DNA from: Papio anubis
Taxonomy: Eukaryota; Chordata; Mammalia; Primates; Cercopithecidae
DNA: 64,000 nt
NCBI RefSeq assembly: GCF_008728515.1
Contig: NC_044976.1
Location: 216,505,467 to 216,569,466 of the forward strand
Direction: 5' to 3'
Shown: one piece after another, positions 55,873 through 64,000 of the stretch
How positions within the stretch are numbered: the first letter of the stretch is position 1
How the letters are laid out: each line of letters begins with the position of its first letter
Position numbers and translations under genes: made by a program
Notes under the pieces: model-generated
The model's database searches: none
Told to the model about the DNA's origin: nothing
What the model saw: only the letters and a program-made list of their open reading frames with translations

Positions 55873-55999
55873 GGACTGTTGATATTCAGGGATGTGGCCA
55901 TAGAATTCTCTCCGGAGGAGTGGAGCTATCTGGACCCGGCTCAGCAGAATCTGTATAGGGACGTGATGTTAGAAAACTACAGAAACCTGGTCTCTCTGG
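55873..55999 (+). CDS. KRAB-A exon of the zinc-finger gene
   Basis: 127-base exon, exact family length, between acceptor CTCCTTTCCAG (to 55872) and donor GTGAGG (56000). It opens GGA CTG TTG and encodes a full KRAB A box. Seen are the residues RDVAIEFSPEEW, then LDPAQQNLYRDVMLENYRN and LVSLG. The DV, EEW and MLE positions required for binding the TRIM28/KAP1 corepressor are all intact. In KRAB zinc-finger proteins this domain recruits TRIM28 and SETDB1 to silence chromatin at sites bound by C-terminal C2H2 fingers, often transposable elements. The exon ends in phase 1 (last base G), which the next exon completes. If intron 3 were retained the frame would run on to 56154 without a KRAB-B box. 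Confidence 0.95.
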
Positions 56000-56533
56000 G
56001 TGAGGATCACTTCAATGCACAATTTCTATTTTATGCTAAAGATTTTATTTCCTTCGTTGTAGAATATTTTTGGGAATTTCTGCTTTGCATGAATGAGTTT
56101 CAGATTTCTGCTTTCAAGGAAAACTTGGGGATTTGTTGGTGTAGAAGAAAATAATCTTGAAGGTATTTTATCTTGACATTATCTTTCCTTTCTTGAGGTG
56201 ATGTGCATACTCTAGTGGTGGTAATTCCAGAAATTTCGTGGCATAAAATAGTGTTGCTACACCCTAAAAAATCCAGTTACCACCACCAATTTTTGATTCA
56301 GTAGCAATAGGTAGTGAAGCTAGGGACTCACAAATTTAAAATACTTTCTAAATATTCTAAAGGTTCTGTGAGGAAACAGTATTTTGGGATTAATTTTCTA
56401 GAATCTGCTATTTCCTCATTTCTCTACTGAGCACAGTACTAGGTTGGTAATTAGAGAATCCAAGCAAGAGTCATGCTACTTTTTAAAAAATAAAAAAGGT
56501 CCTTTTAAAAAAATTTTTTTTTAAATAAAACAG
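56000..56533 (+). other. Intron 3 of the KRAB zinc-finger gene
   Basis: 534 bases from GTGAGG to TAAAACAG, including an (A)n/(T)n-rich stretch at 56484-56527 that supplies the tract before the acceptor. Nothing else recognised. Confidence 0.85.
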
Positions 56534-56629
56534 GTATTGCTGTTTCTAAGCCAGACCTGATCACCTGTCTAGAGCAAAGGAATGAGCCGTGGAATGTGAA
56601 GAAACATGAGACAATAGGCAGACACCCAG
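56534..56629 (+). CDS. KRAB-B exon of the zinc-finger gene
   Basis: 96 bases, the usual KRAB-B exon length, between acceptor AATAAAACAG and donor GTAGGT (56630). In phase with exon 3 it encodes GIAVSKPDLITCLEQ and NEPWNVKKHETIGRHP, a canonical B box, which strengthens the A-box/TRIM28 interaction. The final G leaves phase 1 for the next exon, normally the single large exon encoding the linker and C2H2 fingers. No finger motif (CX2CX12HX3H) is found in the 7.3 kb that follow, so that exon lies outside the window or has been lost. Sequence resembles the chromosome 19/7-type KRAB-ZNF clusters of primates; the exact locus cannot be named. Confidence 0.94.
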
Positions 56630-57278
56630 GTAGGTGGGAGTAAATGAAGTAGATGATACAGATGAGAGGTTCAAAGATCAAGGAGGAAGCCAGACCTTAA
56701 AATGTGGTTTGGGAAGCTCTGCTCCAATGGAAATGGTTTCTGAGAAGCCTGCGTTTCTTTCCCTTGCGCTCACAAAGCAACACCTCTGTCCCACGCTCTG
56801 AAATTCTTTTAGGGCTCTGCTTTCCCTTCAGTGACCTTTCCTCACGATGACAGTGAGAGCCAAAGTCGTCTTCATAGCTTGGAACAGACCGTATGATCTG
56901 ATTGTTCTTCCATTGCTTTGGGGACACAGGAATATCTGTATTTTTGAAAAGCTGTGTGTTAAACTATTTTTTAAGTTCCCTTTTTGCATTATGTCTAAGG
57001 TGTGTGAGAGGAGTGGGATTTGGCTCCGAATCCCAGGAACACTAGAACAGATGTTACATGTTTTCTGCTTTGTGATTTCCCATTCTAGAGAGGTTTTAAA
57101 TGTCAGTCTATAGAAATTTATACTCAGTAATTTTATAAGAACACTAGATATCTCCCTAAATGTAAGAAACTGTTATTTTTTATTAAACATTTATTGTTTT
57201 AGTATAAACTGAGATTGGTAATTTAAACTCTGCCCAAAATTCTCAACTGTAGTATGGTTTAGTGTATCTGTTCACTTC
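56630..57278 (+). other. Intron 4 start, unassigned sequence
   Basis: About 650 bases after the KRAB-B donor. No repeat or coding feature recognised. Confidence 0.5.
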
Positions 57279-57613
57279 TGTATTAGTTGGTTTTCACACT
57301 GCTAACAAAGACATACCTGAAACTGGGAAGAAAAAGAGGTTTAGCTGGACTTACTATTTCCACATGGCTGGGGAGGCCTGAGAATCATGGCGGGAGGCTA
57401 AATGCATGGCAGCAGCAAGAGAAAATGAGGAAGAAGCAAAACTCCTGAGAAAGCCATCAGATCTCATGAGACTTACTATCATGAGAATAGCCCGGGAAAG
57501 ACCGGCCCCCATGATTCAATTACCTCCCCCTGGGTCCCTCCCACAGCATGTGGGAATTCTGGGAGATACAATTTAAGTCGAGATTTGGGTGGGAGCACAG
57601 CCAAACCATATCA
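57279..57613 (-). mobile_element. MaLR (MST/THE1-type) solo LTR, antisense, intact ends
   Basis: 335 bp, TG...CA ends (TGTATTAGTTGG ... CCATATCA). An exact 5-bp duplication ACTTC lies at 57274-57278 and 57614-57618, the size made by class III (ERVL/MaLR) integrase. Lies antisense to the KRAB gene in its last visible intron. Confidence 0.95.
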
Positions 57614-57618
57614 ACTTC

Positions 57619-57829
57619 CGAGATTTCTTAAATATGCTATGTATTTGGGTAGCTTAGAGCAGTGCTAAGCATATATTTAACTTCCACTTGCTACCTTAGT
57701 TTATAATAACTATAATTTTATAATTTTGTTTGCTATGATTGGAACTGTTATTCATATATATGTTGGTGTGTATACATTTGTGTATATATGTACATGTGTG
57801 TAATGTGGATTTTTTCACAAATAAAAATT
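57619..57829. other. Unassigned AT-rich sequence with TG/TA runs
   Basis: Contains a 'tatatatgttggtgtgtata' cluster at about 57753-57800. Probably the decayed start of the L1M that follows. Confidence 0.4.
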
Positions 57830-58500
57830 GTGTAAGTGTTGTGTACAATGTGATGATTTGATGCAACTATCTTAGCAAATTTTAAGCATACAGAACACTA
57901 TTATGAACTACAGTCACAATGCTATACACTAGATCCCCAAAATGTATTTATCTTATAATGGAAAGTTGTACTCTTTGAACAACAGCTCCCTATTTTCGCT
58001 GCCTCCAGCCTCTGGCAATCATCTTTGTACTCTCTGCTTCTATGAGTTCAACCCTTTTTGATTCCCCTTATAAGAGAGATTATGCAGTATTTTTCTTTCT
58101 GTGCCTGGCTTATTTCACTTAGCATAATTTCCTCCATGTTCATCCATGTTGTTGAAATGGCAGGATTTTATTATTTGTAATGACTGAATAATATTCTAGA
58201 GTGTGTGTGTGTGTGTGTACTTTTATTTTTAGTGTCTGCAGACATTTGGGTTGTTTTCATATCTTGGCAATTGTGAAAAAATGTTGCAGTGAACATGAGG
58301 GTATAGTGTTTTTTTTTTCTTTTGAGATAATTATTTTATTTCTTTTGGTTATTTACACAGAAGTGGGATGGATGAATTATATGGTAGTTTTATTTTTTCA
58401 TTTTTTAATTAAGAACCTCCATACTGGTTTTGCTAATGACTCTATCAGTTTACAGCACAGCAACAATATATGGAATTTATTTTTCTTCACACCTTTGTCA
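57830..58500 (-). mobile_element. L1M (L1MA/MB type) 3' end, antisense
   Basis: 'tgtgatgatttgatgcaact', 'catacagaacactattatga', 'tatgagttcaacccttttt', 'tcacttagcataatttcctc', (TG)n at 58201-58218, 'gaaaaaatgttgcagtgaac'. Typical order of an antisense L1M 3' end. Confidence 0.85.
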
Positions 58501-59944
58501 GTACTCGTACTGGCTTATTTCAGTTAACATAATATTCTCAAGCTTTATCCTTATCGTACAATATTTCCTTCTTTAAGGCTAAATCTCAATTTTATGTATA
58601 TGCCACATTTATTTTTATTCATCAGTTGGGGGACATCAGGGTTGATTCTGCATTTTGGCTTTTGTGAATAATGCTGCAATATATCTTCTAGGTTCTGAGT
58701 TGCATACTTTGAATATATACTCAGAAATGGGATTGCTGGATTATATGATAATTCCATTTTTAGTGTTTTGAGGAATCTCTATACTGGTTTTTAATAGTGG
58801 CTGTGTCATATTTTTAATAGTGACTGTTGTCATATTTTTTCATCAACAGTTCACACAGGTTTCCATTTCGCCACATCCTTGACAGATTAGTTTCTGTTAG
58901 TCTTTTTTTTTTTTTTTTCCAGACAGAGTCTTACTCTGTCACCCAGGTAGGAATGCAGTGGCGCAATCTCAGCTCACTGCAACCTCTGCTTCCTGGGTTC
59001 AAGTGATTCTTGTGCGTCAGCCTCCTGAGTAGCTGGGATTACAGGCATGCACCACCATGCCCGGTTAATTTTTGTGTTTTTGGTAGAGATGGGGTTTCAC
59101 CATGTTGGCCAGACTAGTCTCGAACTCCTGGCCTCATGTGATTCACCCGCCTCAGCCTCCCAAAATGCTGGGATTACAGGTATGAGCCACTGTGCCCAGC
59201 TCTGTTCGTTTTTAATAGTGACCATTTTGATGGATGTGAGGTGATACCTCATTGTGATTTTGCTTTGCAGTTCTCTACAAATTAGTAATTTTCAGCATTC
59301 TTTCAAGTGCCTGTTGGCCATTTGAGTATTATCTTTTAAAGAAAAGTCAGTTCAATCCTTTGTCCATTTTTAAATCAAATTATTATTTTTTGGGGGCTGA
59401 GTTTTAGGAGAGATACATTCTGTACATTAACTCCTATCAAATATCTAATAGGTAAATATTTTCATCCATTTTTAAGGTGGCATTTTCACTCCACTAGTTG
59501 TTTCCTTTAATGTTCAGAAATTCTGAAGTTTGTGTAGTTCAGTTTTTTTTGTTCTTTGTTGCTTATGCATTTGACATCATATCCAAGAAAACAGTGCAAA
59601 GACCAATGTCATGATCTCCTCTATATTTTCTCCTGAGAGTTTTGTTATATTTTCACATTTAAGCGTTGAATCCTTTTAAAATATTGTTTGCATATAATGC
59701 AAAGGAAGGGTCCAACTTAATTTTTTTCATGTAGATACTCAGTTTTCAACATGATTTGTTGAAGAGTCTCCTTTCCCTATTGTATGGTCATAGCAACCTT
59801 GTGGAAGATCATTCAATTGTATACAAAGGGTTTATATCTAGGTTCTCTCTTCTATTTCATTATTTGTCAATGTTTATCTTTTTATAGCTTTGTGTAATAT
59901 GTTTAAACCAGGAAGTGTAAAGCCTCCTCTTCTTTTTATTTTAT
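58501..59944 (-). mobile_element. Second L1M, antisense, split by an Alu
   Basis: 'actggcttatttcagttaac' restarts the 3'-end text of an L1, then 'gaaatgggattgctggatta' and, after the Alu, 'ggatgtgaggtgatacctca', 'ttgacatcatatccaagaaa', 'aacatgatttgttgaagagt'. The restart shows two different antisense L1M copies side by side. Confidence 0.82.
58903..59200 (-). mobile_element. AluS-like, antisense
   Basis: Full antisense Alu within the L1M; about 12 bases of flanking L1 (CTGTTAGTCTTT / CTGTTCGTTTTT) look duplicated. Confidence 0.92.
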
Positions 59945-59947
59945 AGT

Positions 59948-59949
59948 TT

Positions 59950-59982
<33 letters not shown>

Positions 59983-60092
59983 TAATAATAGAGGCAGGGT
60001 TCAATCTGACTTCAAACTCCTGGCCTCAAGTGATCCTCTCATGTTTACCTCCCAAAGTGCTAGAATTACAAGCATAAGTCACCATACCCATC
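59948..60092 (-). mobile_element. (TTG)n microsatellite and Alu fragment, antisense
   Basis: Eleven or so TTG units (about 59948-59980), then 'ataatagaggcagggttcaa' to 'agtcaccatacccatc', an old Alu monomer remnant. Confidence 0.75.
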
Positions 60093-60238
60093 CTTTTCTT
60101 TTTTTGAAATGGTGTTTAGCTAGTCATAGTTTCTAAGCAAATTTTAGGATTTGGAAAATATTTCTGCAAAAAAAGTACCATTGGGATTTTGATAGAGATT
60201 ACGTTGAATTTGTATATCACTGTTGGTACTGATATCTT

Positions 60239-60541
60239 TTTTTTTTTTTTTTTTGAGACAGAGTCTCAGTCTGTCACCCAGGCTGGAGTGCAGTGGCACG
60301 ATCTCGACTCACTGCAAGCTCCGCCTCCCGGGTTTACGCCATTCTCCTGCCTCAGCCTCCTGAGTAGCTGGGACTACAGGTGCCCGCCACCACACCCAGC
60401 TAATTTTTTTGTGTTTTTAGTAGAGACAGGGTTTCATCGTTTTAGTCAGGATGGTCTCCATCTCCTGACCTGACCTCATGATCCACCCGCCTCGGCCTCC
60501 CAGAGTTCTGGGATTACAGGCGTGAGCCACCATGCCCGGCC
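60239..60541 (-). mobile_element. AluS-like, antisense, with duplication
   Basis: Full antisense Alu, flanked by an exact 13-bp GTACTGATATCTT at 60226-60238 and 60543-60555. Confidence 0.95.
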
Positions 60542-60937
60542 AGTACTGATATCTTAACAAAAAATCATCTGACCCTTGAGCAAGAATATGTTCAACGGTG
60601 TGTTTAATTTCTACATATTTTGGATTTGGTTAGGAAAAAATACATTGTTTGATTTCAGCTTCTTAAATTTGGTAAGTTGTTATGTGTCCTAACAGAATGA
60701 ATACACAATTTATAATATTGTGTATTCTGCCTTTTTTCCTGGAGAATTCTGTACATGTCTGTTAGGTCTAATTAGTCTATAATCCTTAAATTTTCTGTTT
60801 TCTTATTGATCTTCTATGTGATTTTTCTATTCATTATTGAAAGTGGAATCTCGAAGTCTACAATTGTGTTGCTGTGTATTTCTTATGTCATTTCCGTCAA
60901 TATTCACTTCATATATGTGGCAGCAAATATTGCTCCA

Positions 60938-61062
60938 TATATACACATACACACACACACATATATATACACACGTATATATGTATATATATATATACAC
61001 ACGTATATATATACACATATATATATACACGTATATATATGTATGTGTGTGTGTGTGTGGAG
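60938..61062. repeat. Compound (TA)(CA)(CG-interrupted) microsatellite
   Basis: About 125 bases of almost unbroken purine-pyrimidine alternation: TATACACA, CACACGTATA and TATATATA blocks repeated four times, ending in (GT)n. Overlapping TATA/CACACG units give nearly identical open frames on both strands, all spurious. Confidence 0.92.
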
Positions 61063-61557
61063 TGTGTGTATATAAAACTGTTAAAGATTTTTGGTAAATG
61101 GGCCTATTTTACCATTATATCAATCTTTGTCTTGTGTGACAGTTTTTAATTTAAAATGTATCTTGTATAATTGTGGCCACACCACCCAATTGTAGTTACT
61201 ATTTTCATGGAATATATTTTTTTCATTCTTTACTTCCAGCCAATTTGACTCCTTTAGAGTTACAGTTGAGTCTGTTGTATACAGCATATTTTAGAATCTT
61301 GTTTGTTCTTAATCCATTCAGCCATTTTCTTTTCATTAAGGAATTTAATCTATTTATATTTAAAATAATTCTTAAAGGAAATGACAGTACTATTACAATC
61401 TTGTTTGTAATTGTTTTCTGTTCCTTGTAGATATGTTGTCCCTCATTTCCTCTCTCACCTCTCTCACTGCCTTCCTTTTTGTTTTGTTGACTGTGTAGTG
61501 ACATGCTTTGATTCTTTTCTCATTTTCTTTTGCATTACTTCTATAAGTACTTTCTTT

Positions 61558-61910
61558 TTTTATTTTTTATTTTTTTTTTATTTTTTTATTATTTTTTATT
61601 TTTTATTTTTTATTTTTTTTTTTTTGAGACGGAGTCTTGCTCTGTCGCCCAGGCTGGAGTGCAGTGGCCAGATCTCAGCTCACTGCAAGCTCCGCCTCCC
61701 GGGTTCCCGCCATTCTCCTGCCTCAGCCTCCGGAGTAGCTGGGACTACAGGCGCCTGCCACTTCGCCCGGCTAGTTTTTTTTGTATTTTTTTAGTAGAGA
61801 CGGGGTTTCACCGTGTTCGCCAGGATGGTCTCGATCTCCTGACCTCGTGATCCGCCCGTCTCGGCCTCCCAAAGTGCTGGGATTACAGGCTTGAGCCACC
61901 GCGCCCGGCC
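61558..61910 (-). mobile_element. AluY (AluYR type), antisense, long TTTTTATT tail, exact duplication
   Basis: Young AluY with a tail of (TTTTTA)n (61558-61625). Exact 15-bp ATAAGTACTTTCTTT at 61543-61557 and 61914-61928. Monkey-type 'ggcttgagccaccgcg' end. Confidence 0.95.
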
Positions 61911-61928
61911 CTTATAAGTACTTTCTTT

Positions 61929-62690
61929 GTGATCACCTTGAGAAATGGACAGTTCATAAAACTTCTTAAAGTTCTGATAATCTATCTCATAACTTCCCTA
62001 CAATTGAGTATGAGAATTATTTATCTTTATATCCCCCATTTGATATTAATGTCAAAAATTATATCATTTTATATTGTGCGTTTATTAATAGATTTATGGA
62101 GATTTATGTTGTTTTTCACATTGTACAAAATTTTTGGTTTTATGTAACATTCGGCAATTCTATTATCTGTGTATATATTTACCTTTAACAGCTTTATATT
62201 TTCATATGAATTTATGATGTTGTCCAGCATCATTTTATTGTTCAACATAATGGACTGCTTTTATCATTTCTTGTAGGACCGTACTAGTAGCAGCAAACAT
62301 TCTCAGCTTTTGTTTATCTTGGAAGCCTATTTTTCACTTATTTTTGAAAGTAAATTTCTTTTAGATCAAGTATCCTTAGTAATATTTTTGGTTTTATCTC
62401 ATTGAAATTTTAGAAGTTCTCAGCACCGCCCCCTTTTTTAAAAAAATAACTTACCACTTTTCACCTGTATCTTCTTGGTATCTTTTTATTGGTCTACTGA
62501 ATGGTTTCCATTAAGTCCAATATTTCATCTTCATTTTTTTCCATTTTTAAATGTTACATACAACTCAATATTTATAAATGATATGTCTTCAATTTGCTGA
62601 TGTTTTTTCTGCCTCATTAAGTCTGCTGTTTTAGCTCTTTAGTAAATTTTTTAACAGAGTGTATTTTCCAGCTCAACAATTTTAGTTAGG
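61929..62690 (-). mobile_element. L1M ORF2 5' part, antisense
   Basis: 'cttgagaaatggacagttca', 'tgatgttgtccagcatcatt', 'gaagcctatttttcacttat', 'cattaagtctgctgttttag' are consistent with a continuing, highly decayed antisense L1M. Confidence falls toward the right. Confidence 0.5.
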
Positions 62691-62696
62691 TTTTTG

Positions 62697-62998
62697 TTTT
62701 TGTTTTTGTTTTTTTGAGACAAAGGCTTGCTCTGTTGCCCAGGCTGGAGTGCAATGGAGTGATCTCTACTCACTGCAACCTCTGCATCCCAGGTTCAAGC
62801 AATTCTTCTGCTTCAGCCTCCCGAGTAGCTGAGATTACAGGCGCCTGCCATTATGCCCGGCTAATTTTTTTGTATTTTTAGTAGAGATGGGGTTTCACCA
62901 TGTTGGCCAGACTGGTCTTGAACTCCTGACCTTGTGATTCACCTGCCTCAGCCTCCCAACATGCTGGGATTACAGGCGTGAGCCACCACACCCAGCTT
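62697..62998 (-). mobile_element. AluS-like, antisense
   Basis: Antisense Alu with TTTTTG tail; flanks 'ttagttaggttttt' and 'ttagttgggttctt' look like a diverged duplication. Confidence 0.93.
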
Positions 62999-63084
62999 AG
63001 TTGGGTTCTTTTTTATAGTTTTTTGGTTTTTTTTTTAATCTCTTTGTTGATGTATTATTTTCCTCATGCATGGTTTTTCTGTTT

Positions 63085-63384
63085 TGTTTTGTTTTTTTTA
63101 AACAGGGTTTCACTCTGTCATCCAGGCTGGTGGTATGCAGCAGTATGATCATAGCTCACTGTAGCTTCAAACTCCTGAGCTCAAGTGATCCTTCCACCTC
63201 AGCCTTCTAAGTAGCTGGGACTATAGGCATATACCACCATGCCTGGCTAATTAAAAAAAAAAAAATTGTAGAGACAGTCTCACTGTGTTACTCAAGCTGG
63301 TCTTGAACTCTTGGTATCAAGCAGTTCTCCCACCTCAGCCTTCCAAAAGCTGGAATTCCAGGTGTGAGCCTCTGTACATAGCCA
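63085..63384 (-). mobile_element. AluJ-like, antisense
   Basis: Old antisense Alu with 'aaacagggtttcactctgtc' start, a 13-A linker (63252-63265) and a decayed end 'gtgagcctctgtacatagcc'. Confidence 0.9.
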
Positions 63385-63774
63385 GGATTTATTTTTAAAT
63401 GAATAAGCAGAGTATTTTACTTTATGTAAACCATATTGCTCTTGTCACCATGCCCAACCTGATTTTGTATAGTTATCTATATGTGTTCTACTTTTGGTCA
63501 TTGAACATGTTTAAGATGATTACTGTAAATTCTTTGTCAAAAACATGCAAAAATCTCCCTTTTTTAAGGGTCAGTTTCTAGAGATTTGTTTCTTCAAGTA
63601 GGGCAGATTTCCTATTTTCTCTGTGTGCCCTGTGATCCCATACACAGAAATTTCTGTAGTACTAGAATGATGATATATGAAACAACTGTGCTCTGGTAGT
63701 CTCACAGAAGCGTGCTTATAGATGACACATTGCTTTTCCCTTTCTGTTTTTGAGATTCTCTTCTCATCTGTAAT
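63385..63774. other. Unassigned sequence, possibly L1M
   Basis: About 390 bases between Alus with no clear family. 'gattactgtaaattctttgt' is weakly L1-like. Confidence 0.35.
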
Positions 63775-64000
63775 CTTTTTTTTTTTTTTTTTTTTTTGAG
63801 ACGGAGTCTCGCGCTGTCGCCCAGGCTGGAGTGCAGTGGCGCGATCTCGGCTCACTGCAAGCTCCGCCTCCCGGGTTCACGCCATTCTCCTGCCTCAGCC
63901 TCCTGAGTAGCTGGGACTACAGGCGCCCACCACCGCGCCTGGCTAATTTTTTGTATTTTTAGTAGAGACGGGGTTTCACTGTGGTCTCGATCTCCTGACC
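63775..64000 (-). mobile_element. AluY, antisense, cut by window end, internal deletion
   Basis: Young antisense AluY that jumps from 'ggggtttcactgtg' to 'gtctcgatctcctgacc' (about 63980), skipping about 17 bases 'ttagccaggatg...' present in the others. Continues past the window. Confidence 0.93.

Larger units (their letters stand above)
60093..61542 (-). mobile_element. L1M ORF2, antisense, continued
   Basis: 'caaattttaggatttggaaa', 'gattttgatagagattacgt', then after an Alu 'gttaggtctaattagtctat', 'ttctatgtgatttttctatt', 'gtcaatattcacttcatata', 'ttaatccattcagccatttt'. These are successive parts of antisense L1 ORF2, moving toward its 5' end. Confidence 0.75.

Noticed and set aside
55855..56154. 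Single 99-codon frame containing KRAB-A
   Set aside because: It reads from intron 2 through exon 3 into intron 3. Consensus acceptor and donor and the 127-base exon length show the real coding part is 55873-55999.
60806..61149. Overlapping frames of 67-91 codons on both strands
   Set aside because: Produced by the TA/CA microsatellite, rich in Tyr, Ile, His and Thr in every frame.

Overview
This is primate nuclear DNA, most likely from an Old World monkey (macaque/baboon group). Several nearly intact AluY copies (about 2573, 6162, 10289, 14757, 15554, 52577, 61600) carry the cercopithecid AluYR-type changes, such as 'ggcttgagccaccgcg' where human AluY has 'ggcgtgagcc', and 'gccggatctcagctcac'. 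There are no prokaryotic features. Repeat calls and family names rest on recalled consensus sequences; no RepeatMasker run was possible.

Layout. 1-6500 is a dense Alu cluster around a ~1.7 kb degenerate (GGAAT)n/(ATTCC)n satellite-III-like tract (3227-4997), which cuts off an MLT1-like LTR. 7210-14240 is the 5' half of an old sense L1, opened by a MaLR provirus fragment, itself opened by a younger L1 3' end, itself opened by an AluY: four nested levels. 16060-23600 is a chain of antisense L1 pieces split by an HSPA8 processed pseudogene (19573-21835) and a class I solo LTR (23140-23554). At 23598-23768 a 45-bp inverted duplication straddles the edge of a second MaLR LTR. 24.1-31 kb holds more L1, Alu and a MER2 transposon. 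31-35.1 kb holds an antisense gammaretrovirus-like relic (LTR, primer-binding site, broken gag with a CCHC knuckle). 35-43 kb is mostly decayed sense L1M.

The only gene with credible intact signals is the 5' half of a KRAB zinc-finger gene on the + strand: a CpG-rich TATA-less promoter and exon 1 (to 45216), a short exon with the start codon (53835-53899), the KRAB-A exon (55873-55999) and the KRAB-B exon (56534-56629), each with consensus splice sites and matching phases. The zinc-finger exon must lie beyond position 64000. Its introns hold a 5S rRNA retropseudogene, a 49-bp minisatellite, a perfectly flanked solo LTR, many Alus and long antisense L1M. The exact paralogue could not be named.

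No clearly new biological system was found. The best leads are the two alternative in-frame starts (with an overlapping uORF) of the KRAB gene, the inverted duplication at an LTR edge, the satellite island with its 66-bp higher-order repeat, and the two related copies of the minisatellite motif in intron 1.
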